Part shown: positions 44,978-53,322 of the stretch, in pieces | How the letters are laid out: each line of letters opens with the position of its first letter | Position numbering within the stretch: the first letter of the stretch is position 1 | NCBI GenBank assembly: GCA_017887325.1 | Contig: JAGHIE010000001.1 | Coordinates: forward strand, 209,989-273,988 | Origin: Oscillospiraceae bacterium | GTDB lineage: Bacteria; Bacillota; Clostridia; Oscillospirales; Ruminococcaceae | DNA length: 64,000 nucleotides | Direction: 5' to 3' | Notes under the pieces: generated by a model | The model's input: only the letters and a program-made list of their open reading frames with translations | Databases searched by the model: none | Told to the model about the DNA's origin: nothing | Translations under genes and position numbers: made by a program

Positions 44978-45976
44978 ATGAGAACAAAAAAATTAATTAA
45001 AAGAGTAGCAGTTGTTTTAATGATAGCGGTATTAGTTGTTATTAACTTTACATCTTGCTCAGGTAAAAAAGATGACGGAAAATTAACAGTTGGTATTGTT
45101 CAATTAGTAGAAAATGGAGCTTTTGAAGATATGAAAAAAGGCTTTATTAGTAAACTAGAAGAAATGGGATATGGTGAAGATAAAGTCATAATCAAAGAAA
45201 AAAATGCTCAAGGTGATATGGTAAATTTAAATACTATATGTCAAGAAATGGTTAATTCAAAAGTTGATTTAGTTGCTGCAATAGCAACTCCACCAGCACA
45301 AGCAATGGTGAGTTTAGAAAGTGATATTCCAGTAATATTCATTTCTATTTCAGATCCAGTAGATGCTGGTTTAATAACAGATATGAATAATCCTGATAAA
45401 AACGCAACAGGAACAGGAAATGATATTCCTATAGAAATGACTTTTGAAATGGCTGATGAAGTAACACCTGGAATAAAAACTTATGGATTATTATATACAA
45501 CATCAGAAGCAAATTCAGTAGTAACAATAGAAGAAACAAAAAAATATTTAGAATCAAGAGGATTAAAATATAAAGAAGCTACAGTTACAAATTCAAGTGA
45601 AGTTCAACAAGCAACACAATCTTTAGTTGGAAAAGTTGATGCAATATTCGTTCCTAATGACAGCGTTATACAAAGTGCTATGCCACAAGTATCTCAAATA
45701 GCAAATGAAGCAAAAATACCATTGTATGGTAGCTCACCAGTAATGGTAAAAGATGGAGCTTTGGCTATGGTAGGAACAAGTGATGAACAAGTTGGTGCAA
45801 TAAGTGGAGAAATGGCAGTAAAATATTTTGAAGGAACTGCTATAAAAGATATTCCAGCTGTAATGGTTGATGAATTTAAAACAGTAGTTAATAAAAAAAC
45901 AGCAGAAACATTGGGCGTAGATATAACAAAATTAGAAAAGCTAGATATTCCTGAAATATCTGTTATAGGAGAATAA
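44978..45976 (+). CDS. ABC transporter substrate-binding lipoprotein (TrpX type)
   Basis: 332 residues from ATG 44978, with AAAGGGG upstream; the frame opens earlier inside the T-box but has no start signal there. Signal peptide with lipobox ending FTSC (Cys27). The rest (GIVQLVENGAFEDMKKGFIS ... VPNDSVIQSAMPQV) matches the ABC_sub_bind (DUF534) family, which includes TrpX. With the Trp T-box, tryptophan or a precursor is the likely ligand. Confidence 0.88.
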   Translation: MRTKKLIKRVAVVLMIAVLVVINFTSCSGKKDDGKLTVGIVQLVENGAFEDMKKGFISKLEEMGYGEDKVIIKEKNAQGDMVNLNTICQEMVNSKVDLVAAIATPPAQAMVSLESDIPVIFISISDPVDAGLITDMNNPDKNATGTGNDIPIEMTFEMADEVTPGIKTYGLLYTTSEANSVVTIEETKKYLESRGLKYKEATVTNSSEVQQATQSLVGKVDAIFVPNDSVIQSAMPQVSQIANEAKIPLYGSSPVMVKDGALAMVGTSDEQVGAISGEMAVKYFEGTAIKDIPAVMVDEFKTVVNKKTAETLGVDITKLEKLDIPEISVIGE

Positions 45977-45988
45977 TGAGGTGAAATT

Positions 45989-46882
45989 ATGACTTTGATA
46001 TTGGGTTCGTTACATATAGGATTAATATATGCTTTACTAGGAATAGGAGTTTATATTACATTTAGAGTACTTGATATTCCAGATTTAACAGCTGATGGAA
46101 GTTTAACTTTAGGATTAGCAGTTAGTGGGATAATGACAATAAATAATCAATCTATATTGGGTTTAGTTTTAGCTTTTATTGCAGGTTGTATTGCAGGAAG
46201 TGTAACAGGTTTACTACAAACTAAATTTGGAATACACCCTATATTATCAGGAATTTTAACAATGAGTGGATTGTATTCTATAAACTTATTAATAATGGGC
46301 GCTAGTAATATATCTTTAATTGGAAAAGAAAGTGTTTTTAAAATATTTGAAGATATGCTAGGCGGATTAGATAAAGATATTGTAAGATTAATAGTATGTT
46401 TTGTAGTATGTTTTGTAGTATCAGCTTTGTTTATTCTATTTTTCAAAACAAGACTTGGTTTGATGATTAGAGCAACAGGTAACAATGAGCATATGGTAAA
46501 AGCTTCTTCAATTAATGTAGATTTTATAAAAATATTTACTTTAGCTATAGCTAATGGTTGTGTGTCATTATCAGGTGGTTTATTGGCTCAATATCAATCT
46601 TTTTCAGATATAAGTTCTGGTGTTGGTACTGTAGTTATAGGTTTAGCTTCTGTTATTATAGGCGAAGTATTATTTGGAAGAAGAACAGTGACAATCGGAA
46701 TTATATCAGCAGTCGTAGGTTCAATCATATATAGATTAATAATAGCACTTGCTTTACAAAGCAGTATATTCCCTTCTTATATGTTGAAATTGGTTTCAGC
46801 AGTAATTGTAGGTGTAGCATTATCAATTCCAACTATAAAGAAATCTATTGAAAACAGAAAACTTAGAAAAGGTGGAATATAA
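45989..46882 (+). CDS. ABC transporter permease (TrpY type)
   Basis: A 297-residue membrane protein with about eight to nine helices, of the branched-chain-type permease family (LTADGSLTLGLAVSG, GLLAQYQSFSDISSGVGTVV). It forms the channel for the TrpX-bound substrate. Twelve bases after trpX; ends directly before the ATPase gene. Confidence 0.88.
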   Translation: MTLILGSLHIGLIYALLGIGVYITFRVLDIPDLTADGSLTLGLAVSGIMTINNQSILGLVLAFIAGCIAGSVTGLLQTKFGIHPILSGILTMSGLYSINLLIMGASNISLIGKESVFKIFEDMLGGLDKDIVRLIVCFVVCFVVSALFILFFKTRLGLMIRATGNNEHMVKASSINVDFIKIFTLAIANGCVSLSGGLLAQYQSFSDISSGVGTVVIGLASVIIGEVLFGRRTVTIGIISAVVGSIIYRLIIALALQSSIFPSYMLKLVSAVIVGVALSIPTIKKSIENRKLRKGGI

Positions 46883-47677
46883 ATGTTAAAAATACAAAAT
46901 GTACACAAGGTATTTTCAAAAGGCACAGTAAATGAACATTATGCGTTACAGGGAATAGATTTAGAATTAAAAACAGGAGAGTTTGTAACTTTAATTGGAA
47001 CAAATGGTGCAGGTAAATCCACAATAATGAATTTAATAGGTGGAGATATTTTACCGGATAAAGGAAGAATATATTTAGATAATGAAGATATAACATATGA
47101 AAAAGAACATAAAAGAGCAAGAAAGATAGGAAGAATTTTTCAAAATCCTATGCTTGGAACAGCACCAGATATGACAGTAGAAGAAAATTTGGCAGTTGCC
47201 TATTCTCAAAGCAAAAAAGGGCTATTTGGTATAGGTATAAAAAAAGAAGACAGTGAGTTTTTTAAAAAATGTTTAGAAGATTTTGACTTAGGGTTGGAAG
47301 ATAAACTTAAAACAAAAGTGGGATTGTTGTCAGGAGGACAAAGACAAGCGATAGCATTATTGATGAGTACTATATCTACACCTAAACTACTTTTATTAGA
47401 TGAGCATACAGCAGCATTAGACCCTTCTGCAGCAGAAAAAGTAATGAATATAACAAATAAAATTGTACGAGAAAAAAATATAACAACATTAATGATAACA
47501 CACAATATAAATCAAGCATTAAAAACAGGTGATAGAACTATAATGTTGCATAAGGGAAAAATAATATTAGACTTATCAGGAAAAGAAAGAGAGAATATGA
47601 CAGTTAGTGATTTATTAAAGCTATATGAAAATAATAGTAATGATATATTTGATAATGATAGAATGATATTAAGTTAA
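46883..47677 (+). CDS. ABC transporter ATP-binding protein (TrpZ type)
   Basis: A 264-residue ATPase: Walker A GTNGAGKST, Q-loop GRIFQNP, signature LSGGQRQA, Walker B LLLLDEHTA, H-loop MITHN. It begins the base after the permease stop codon. Third gene of the T-box operon. Confidence 0.92.
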   Translation: MLKIQNVHKVFSKGTVNEHYALQGIDLELKTGEFVTLIGTNGAGKSTIMNLIGGDILPDKGRIYLDNEDITYEKEHKRARKIGRIFQNPMLGTAPDMTVEENLAVAYSQSKKGLFGIGIKKEDSEFFKKCLEDFDLGLEDKLKTKVGLLSGGQRQAIALLMSTISTPKLLLLDEHTAALDPSAAEKVMNITNKIVREKNITTLMITHNINQALKTGDRTIMLHKGKIILDLSGKERENMTVSDLLKLYENNSNDIFDNDRMILS

Positions 47678-47680
47678 ATT

Positions 47681-47730
47681 AAATGCTAAGATTAGACAAA
47701 CAAATTTTTGTGTAATCTTAGCATTTTTTA
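47681..47730 (+). terminator. Terminator of the T-box operon
   Basis: AAATGCTAAGATTA / TAATCTTAGCATTT stem with TTTTTT tail. Confidence 0.85.
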
Positions 47731-47778
47731 TAATAAACTAACAAAAAATTATATTAATTAGTGTGACAATTTTTTAAC

Positions 47779-47841
47779 AATGTAAAAAGAATGTAAAGTA
47801 ATGAAATAATTTAATGTAAAAAATGTAAAATATGGTATAAT
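47779..47841 (+). promoter_or_regulatory. pyk promoter region with AATGTAAA repeats
   Basis: TATAAT at 47836-47841 lacks a good -35. Upstream, AATGTAAA occurs four times (47779, 47790, 47813, 47822) and again at 47905 before the start codon. A weak -35 combined with repeats suggests an activator-dependent promoter. Confidence 0.4.
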
Positions 47842-47915
47842 GAGGAAGTGTAGATTTTAAAAATAACCTTAACTTGTTTTAGTTAATAGTACAATAGAAA
47901 GGAATGTAAAGTTTT

Positions 47916-49658
47916 ATGAGAAAAACAAAAATCATTTGCACTATGGGTCCAGCTAATGATGATGAGCAAGTGCTAAAGAAATTGATGCTAGAAGGTATGA
48001 ATGGGGCTAGATTTAACTTCTCCCACTCAGATCATGAATCACATAAGAAAAAATTTGATATGGTAGTGAAATTAAGAGAAGAATTAAAATTACCAATCGC
48101 TACTATATTGGATACAAAAGGTCCAGAAATTCGTATTGGAAAATTTGAAAATGATAAAATAGAACTAAAAAAAGGTGATATATTTACTTTAACTACTAAC
48201 GAAGTAGTAGGTAACCAAAATATTGTAAGCATTTCTTATAAAGATTTACCTAAAGATATTCAAGTTGGGGCTATTGTTTTAATAGATGATGGATTAGTAG
48301 AGATGAGAGTTACTAATTTAACAGATACAGACATTGTTTGTACAGTAAAAAATGATGGTATTATTTCTAACAATAAAGGAATTAATGTTCCTGGTACAAG
48401 ATTGTCTATGCCTTTTGTTAGCCAAAGAGATAGAGAAGATATAATATTTGGTATAAAAACAGGTTTTGACTATATTGCAGCATCTTTTACAAGAGGTCCA
48501 GAAGATATTTTAGAAGTAAGAAAAATATTAGAAGAATATAACTGTAAAGATATGAACATCATAGCAAAAATTGAAAATGCTGAAGGTGTTGAAAATATAG
48601 ACAAAATAATAAATGTAGTAGACGGTATCATGGTTGCTCGTGGAGACATGGGTGTTGAAATACCACTAGAAGAAGTACCAGTATTACAAAAGAAAATAAT
48701 TAAAAAAGTTTATAAAGCTGGTAAACAAGTAATAACAGCTACACAAATGTTGGATTCTATGATGAAAAATCCAAGACCAACAAGAGCTGAATCCACAGAC
48801 GTTGCTAACGCTATTTATGATGGAACAAGTGCTATTATGTTATCTGGTGAAACAGCAGCAGGATTATACCCAGTTGAAGCTTTAAAAACTATGGTTAAAA
48901 TTGCAAAAAGAACAGAAAAAGACATTGACTATGTTAAAAAGTTTAATGAAGTATCTCAAGGTGAGTTATTAAATGTAACAAATGCTATATCTCATGCTAC
49001 TTGTACAACAGCACATGACTTAGGAGCAACAGCTATTGTTACTGTAACAAAATCTGGTGGTACAGCAAGAATGATTTCTAAATTTAGACCTAAATACCCA
49101 ATAGTTGGTTGTACTATGACAGAAAGAGTTTATAGACAATTAGGTTTATCTTGGGGTGTTATTCCTTTACTAATACAAGAAGAATCAAATACAGATGATT
49201 TATTCATGCACTCAGTAGAAGCAGCACAAAAAGCTGGTATTGTAAAAAGTGGTGAGTTAGTTGTTATTACAGCAGGTGTTCCACTTGGTGTTTCTGGTAC
49301 AACTAATATGATGAAAGTTCAAGTAGTAGGACATATATTAGTAAAAGGCGATGGAGTTACAAAAGGTCAAGCTTGTGCTAATCTTTGTGTATGTAAAACA
49401 GAAGAAGAAGCTTTGAAAAAGTTCAAAGAAGGAGATATTTTGGTAATTCCAAAAACAAGCAACAATTTATTTAAAATTATGAAGAGAGCTTCAGGTATTA
49501 TAACTGAAGTTGGTGGTTTAACATCACATGCTGCTGTAGCAGGTTTAGCTATGGATATTCCAGTAATCGTTAATGCAAAATATGCAACAGATATATTAAA
49601 ATCTGGAGCAACAGTTTGCATAGATGCAGAAGCAGGAACAGTAAGTAGTAGTAATTAA
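47916..49658 (+). CDS. pyk: Pyruvate kinase with C-terminal PEP-utilising domain
   Basis: A 580-residue protein. N-terminal TIM barrel (MRKTKIICTMGPANDDEQVL, LDTKGPEIRIG, MVARGDMGVEIP, TATQMLDSM) converts PEP and ADP to pyruvate and ATP. After residue about 475 an extra mobile domain contains GGLTSHAAVAG, the PEP-utiliser swivelling domain lacking partner catalytic modules. This long form is common in Firmicutes. Confidence 0.96.
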   Translation: MRKTKIICTMGPANDDEQVLKKLMLEGMNGARFNFSHSDHESHKKKFDMVVKLREELKLPIATILDTKGPEIRIGKFENDKIELKKGDIFTLTTNEVVGNQNIVSISYKDLPKDIQVGAIVLIDDGLVEMRVTNLTDTDIVCTVKNDGIISNNKGINVPGTRLSMPFVSQRDREDIIFGIKTGFDYIAASFTRGPEDILEVRKILEEYNCKDMNIIAKIENAEGVENIDKIINVVDGIMVARGDMGVEIPLEEVPVLQKKIIKKVYKAGKQVITATQMLDSMMKNPRPTRAESTDVANAIYDGTSAIMLSGETAAGLYPVEALKTMVKIAKRTEKDIDYVKKFNEVSQGELLNVTNAISHATCTTAHDLGATAIVTVTKSGGTARMISKFRPKYPIVGCTMTERVYRQLGLSWGVIPLLIQEESNTDDLFMHSVEAAQKAGIVKSGELVVITAGVPLGVSGTTNMMKVQVVGHILVKGDGVTKGQACANLCVCKTEEEALKKFKEGDILVIPKTSNNLFKIMKRASGIITEVGGLTSHAAVAGLAMDIPVIVNAKYATDILKSGATVCIDAEAGTVSSSN

Positions 49659-49667
49659 TATATGTAT

Positions 49668-49703
49668 AAAAAGAGTGAAATTATATTAATTTCACTCTTT
49701 TTT
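49668..49703 (+). terminator. Terminator of pyk
   Basis: AAAAAGAGTGAAATT / AATTTCACTCTTTTTT stem directly after pyk. Confidence 0.9.
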
Positions 49704-49761
49704 ATTGATTAAAGATTAATAATACGATATACTTATTTTAACTAGTAAAGGAGTGAGAATT

Positions 49762-50772
49762 ATGAATATAGAAGATCAAATTATTTATCAAGATACTAAA
49801 AAAATGTATCTTAAATCAATTAGAAAAACAGCGTTAAAAGTTTGCTTAATTTTATTTTTAATGAATTTTTTGGCAATGGTTTTTGTATTTGCAACCAGTG
49901 TTGTTTTAAATGTTTTTAAATTAAATTTAAGCAGTCAAATGTTAAAATATTTACAAGCATATTTGCCATGTATTGTATCTGAAATAGTATTAATACCAAT
50001 AGGATTTCTTTTGTTGAGAAAAGAGATAGATATTAGTTATTTCAAAATTTTCGGGAATAAATCACAAAACCATCAACAGATGCCAGATATTCAAAGGTTT
50101 AGTGTTTTATCAATATTGGGAGTATTTGGTATTACTTTTGTAGTAACTAGAATATTATCAATTTTAATTTTGTGTTTAGACGGATTAGGATACACATTAA
50201 AAATGCCTGATTTAGACTTTTCAGGAGATATAGTGGTAAAAACATTAGCAATCTTATATACATGTATCATGGCACCTATATTAGAGGAAATAATAATAAG
50301 AGGATTTGTATTAAATAGTTTTAAAAAGTATGGTAATATGACAGCAATTATAGTTTCATCTATTGCTTTTGCTATGATTCATATGAATCCGGTACAAATT
50401 CCAGTTGGATTTTTAACAGGGTTATTGCTAGGGTTTGTTACAATAAAAACAGGGAATATAGGTCTTGCAATAATAATTCATATTGCAAATAATACACTAA
50501 ATGGATTACCTGCAGAAATATTGGGTGATCAAAACTTTTTTGTAATAGGATTTAGCTTTTTATTAATGCTTGTAGGTGTTGGAATATTAGCTAGATTTAT
50601 TTATCTATATGGTAGAGATTTTACACAGCTATATAGAGATGAATCAAAGACATACGCAACTGTAGGCAAAAAATTATTGCATACAATATTGACAATAACA
50701 TCTATATTATTTATATTAGAATGGTTGGTAAATAACATATTTTTTATATTAGAGTGTGTTGTAAAAAAATAA
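49762..50772 (+). CDS. CAAX-type (CPBP) intramembrane metalloprotease
   Basis: 336 residues from ATG 49762; a GTG nine bases upstream touches the AAAGGAG site and is unlikely. About eight membrane helices. The Abi/CPBP motifs are complete: EEIIIRGF, FAMIHMN and IIHIANN. Such proteases act in the membrane on unknown substrates, in some species in bacteriocin immunity. Co-directional with the BirA-like gene 18 bases downstream. Confidence 0.88.
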   Translation: MNIEDQIIYQDTKKMYLKSIRKTALKVCLILFLMNFLAMVFVFATSVVLNVFKLNLSSQMLKYLQAYLPCIVSEIVLIPIGFLLLRKEIDISYFKIFGNKSQNHQQMPDIQRFSVLSILGVFGITFVVTRILSILILCLDGLGYTLKMPDLDFSGDIVVKTLAILYTCIMAPILEEIIIRGFVLNSFKKYGNMTAIIVSSIAFAMIHMNPVQIPVGFLTGLLLGFVTIKTGNIGLAIIIHIANNTLNGLPAEILGDQNFFVIGFSFLLMLVGVGILARFIYLYGRDFTQLYRDESKTYATVGKKLLHTILTITSILFILEWLVNNIFFILECVVKK

Positions 50773-50790
50773 AGTTTGGAGATAATTTAA

Positions 50791-51498
50791 GTGACGAAAT
50801 ATTTGGTACTAGATAGATTGAAAGAAAGTGAAGGTTTTATATCTGGTGAAGATCTAAGTGAATCTCTTAAAGTTTCAAGGACTGCTATTTGGAAAGCAGT
50901 AAAAACATTAAGAGAAGAAGGATATATTATAAAAGCTGTAACAAATAAAGGATATATACTAGAAAATAAAGATTTAATATTGTTATCAGATTACGAAATA
51001 GCACATAGATTACATTCAAAATATTTAGGCAGTAAAATCACTATATTAGATACAGTAACATCAACAAATGATTATATAAAAAACAACATAAAAACAAATG
51101 GAGCAGTTGTAATATCAAAGATACAAACAAAGGGAAAAGCTAAAAATAAGCATGAATTTGATTCATGCAACGATGGTATATATATGAGCGTTTTATATAT
51201 ACCAAATGGACTTTCTATTGAAGATTTAACTAAATTAAAACAATGTATTGCTGACAGTATAAAAATAAGTGTTAAAAAATCAATAGAGTTTCAAGATAAT
51301 GAAATATTTTTAGATAATAAAAAAGTTGGTGGAGTTTTAACACAAATAGAACTGGAAAATGAAAGTGACAGTATAAATAATATTATTGTAGGAGTAGGTT
51401 TGTATAGCGATTGTTATGATGGCTTAGAAGATAAGATACAAATAATAGCTAATATTATAAATAATTTAGATGTAAAATTAATAGAGTTAGATAAATAA
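50791..51498 (+). CDS. BirA-like regulator with degenerate biotin-ligase domain
   Basis: A 235-residue protein starting at GTG. Residues 1-60 form the BirA winged HTH (DLSESLKVSRTAIWKAVKTL). The ligase half keeps TSTND and KKVGGVL but loses the catalytic GRGRRGR loop (here GKAKNKH) and the KWPND box (here FQDNE), and has no C-terminal SH3-like domain (usual length about 320). It probably still senses biotin or biotinyl-AMP as a repressor but should not ligate biotin. A BirA-type operator precedes bioY at 56501. Confidence 0.8.
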   Translation: MTKYLVLDRLKESEGFISGEDLSESLKVSRTAIWKAVKTLREEGYIIKAVTNKGYILENKDLILLSDYEIAHRLHSKYLGSKITILDTVTSTNDYIKNNIKTNGAVVISKIQTKGKAKNKHEFDSCNDGIYMSVLYIPNGLSIEDLTKLKQCIADSIKISVKKSIEFQDNEIFLDNKKVGGVLTQIELENESDSINNIIVGVGLYSDCYDGLEDKIQIIANIINNLDVKLIELDK

Positions 51499-51547
51499 TG
51501 AGAATAAAATAAAATCCATAGATAACACTAATTGAGAGGTGTTATCT

Positions 51548-52246
51548 ATGGATTTTTTAATTGAAGTAAAAAATATTGTAAAAGAATATGTTATAGAGGA
51601 TACAAAAATCAAGGCTTTAGATGATGTATCTTTTAATATTAAAAGAGGAGAATTTGTTTCTATAATCGGGAGTTCAGGGTCTGGAAAATCAACGTTAATG
51701 AATATATTAGGCTGTTTAGACACTCAAACTTATGGAGATTATATATTAGATGGTATTGATATAAAAAAAATAACAGATAAACAATTATCTGTTATTCGAA
51801 ATAAAAAAATAGGGTTTATTTTTCAAAATTTCAATCTTATCCCTGATTTAACTGCAATAGAAAATGTAGAGTTACAATTAATGTATAGGGGAGTGAATAA
51901 AAATAAAAGAAGAGAACTTGCTTTGTATTCGTTAGAGCAAGTTGGGTTAAAAGAAAGGTTATATCATAAACCAAAGCAAATGTCTGGTGGACAACAACAA
52001 AGAGTTGCAATTGCAAGAGCTATAGCATCATGTCCTCCGTTAATATTAGCAGACGAACCTACTGGAAATTTAGACAGTAAATCTACTATGGAGATTATAG
52101 ATATTTTAAAAAAATTGAATGAGAAAGGTAATACGGTTGTTCTTATAACACATGATGATAAAGTTGCTAATATTGCAGATAGAACAATAAAAATATTTGA
52201 TGGAAAAATTATTTCTGATAAAAGGGCAGAAAAAAAGAGTAGATAA
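51548..52246 (+). CDS. ABC transporter ATP-binding protein, MacB/LolD type
   Basis: 232 residues from ATG 51548 (AGAGGTG upstream; an earlier GTG overlaps that site). Walker A GSSGSGKSTL, Q-loop FQNFNLIPDLT, signature MSGGQQQRVA, Walker B LILADEPTGNLD, H-loop LITHDD. The NLDS stretch is typical of MacB/LolD ATPases. No permease gene follows, so its partner is elsewhere. Its last codons overlap an antisense small RNA terminator. Confidence 0.9.
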   Translation: MDFLIEVKNIVKEYVIEDTKIKALDDVSFNIKRGEFVSIIGSSGSGKSTLMNILGCLDTQTYGDYILDGIDIKKITDKQLSVIRNKKIGFIFQNFNLIPDLTAIENVELQLMYRGVNKNKRRELALYSLEQVGLKERLYHKPKQMSGGQQQRVAIARAIASCPPLILADEPTGNLDSKSTMEIIDILKKLNEKGNTVVLITHDDKVANIADRTIKIFDGKIISDKRAEKKSR

Positions 52247-52304
52247 AAATCTACTCCAAAAAAGGAAAAAAAGAATTTTATGAAATTCAAAAAATTATTA
52301 GCGT
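52230..52304 (-). ncRNA. Small RNA copy 1 of a twin pair
   Basis: About 75 nt on the minus strand. It starts ACGCTAATAATTTTTTG, contains the mini-hairpin GAATTT-CAT-AAAATTC, then TTTTTTTCCTTTTTT, and ends in a terminator hairpin GAGTAGAT / ATCTACTC with seven T. A promoter TTGATT-N17-TATAAT lies exactly seven bases upstream. The 3' end is antisense to the last codons of the ABC ATPase gene. The first 46 bases are nearly identical to copy 2. Confidence 0.72.
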
Positions 52305-52310
52305 GGTTTT

Positions 52311-52339
52311 ATTATATATCACTATGTAATAAAAATCAA
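52311..52339 (-). promoter_or_regulatory. Promoter of small RNA copy 1
   Basis: TTGATT (52339-52334), 17 bases, TATAAT (52316-52311) on the minus strand. Confidence 0.7.
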
Positions 52340-52465
52340 TACTTTTGTAAATATAAAATTTAATTCTACTATATACACTAAAAAATATTATAACATAAAA
52401 ATATTTTGTGCAAATATTATAACTAATATTAAATTATAAAATATAATAAATTGTTTTATACAAAG

Positions 52466-52546
52466 AAAAAGAGCAACTTTTAAATTAAAAGTTGCTCGAT
52501 AAAAAAGGAAAAAAGAATTTTATGAAATTCAGAAAATTATTAGCGT
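52466..52546 (-). ncRNA. Small RNA copy 2 of a twin pair
   Basis: About 81 nt on the minus strand, starting ACGCTAATAATTTTCTG, same mini-hairpin and T/C-rich stretch as copy 1, then a different terminator stem GAGCAACTTTT / AAAAGTTGCTC followed by five T. Promoter TTGACT-N17-TATACT lies exactly seven bases upstream. The 5' half is conserved and the terminator stem diverged but keeps pairing, as expected of paralogous RNAs. Confidence 0.72.
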
Positions 52547-52552
52547 AAGTTT

Positions 52553-52581
52553 AGTATACAGTAAACTTTTATTTAAGTCAA
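52553..52581 (-). promoter_or_regulatory. Promoter of small RNA copy 2
   Basis: TTGACT (52581-52576), 17 bases, TATACT (52558-52553) on the minus strand. Confidence 0.68.
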
Positions 52582-52675
52582 TAAATTTGAGTATATTAAT
52601 AGGCACATTCTACTTTTTGTAGTAAAATAAAATTATTGTTGAAATACTATTGTATAATATTACGATTAAAATGTA

Positions 52676-53164
52676 TTAATATCCCAATTTACCTTCTAAA
52701 GAATCATCATTATCTATCCAGTCGTTAACTGTAATTATTCTGTAATCTGTTTTAGTGTCTCTAATTATTACTGTTTCTATTCCAGCATTGATGATCATTC
52801 TCTTACACATAGCACAAGAGTTTGTACCAGCAACTAGTTCTTTTGTTTTATAATCAACACACACTAAATATAAAGTGGCACCAATCATTTGACTTCTTGA
52901 TGCAGATATTATAGCGTTTGCCTCTGCATGAATAGAACGGCAAAGTTCATATCTTTCTCCACGAGGTATTTTTAAAGCTTCTCTAGTGCAATATCCTAAA
53001 TCTGTACAATTTTTTCTTCCTCTAGGAGCGCCAACATATCCAGTGGAAATAATCTCATCATTTTTAACTATAATAGCTCCAAAATTTCGTCTTATACAAG
53101 TGCATCGTTCTGAAACAGTTTGTGCTATATCTAAATAATAATTTATTTTATCTACTCTGCTCAT
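52676..53164 (-). CDS. Deoxycytidylate deaminase family protein
   Basis: A 162-residue zinc deaminase. Zinc ligands: HAE (CRSIHAEANAI) with the catalytic Glu, and the CxxC pair in NSCAMCKRMI. Extra N-terminal insertion CTCIRRNFGAIIV and GRKNCTDLGYC are typical of dCMP deaminases/ComEB. It makes dUMP from dCMP. AGGAG upstream, minus strand, convergent with the ABC ATPase. Confidence 0.9.
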   Translation of the reverse strand: MSRVDKINYYLDIAQTVSERCTCIRRNFGAIIVKNDEIISTGYVGAPRGRKNCTDLGYCTREALKIPRGERYELCRSIHAEANAIISASRSQMIGATLYLVCVDYKTKELVAGTNSCAMCKRMIINAGIETVIIRDTKTDYRIITVNDWIDNDDSLEGKLGY

Positions 53165-53322
53165 AATTCACAGCTCCTTAAATAATACTAAAATAGTAAG
53201 TTATTACGCCATTATTATACGATACAATTGTAGTTAATTCAATATTAATTATATAAATATTGCTTAAAAAACACATATATGATACTATTAAATAAAAAAT
53301 TAATTGATAAAAGGATACTTAT

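Noticed and set aside
52279..52533. Plus-strand mini-ORFs starting MKFKKLLA and MKFRKLLA in the repeated blocks
   Set aside because: The frames end after 27 and 8 residues. Promoters and terminators are consistently on the minus strand, so RNA genes explain the repeat better.
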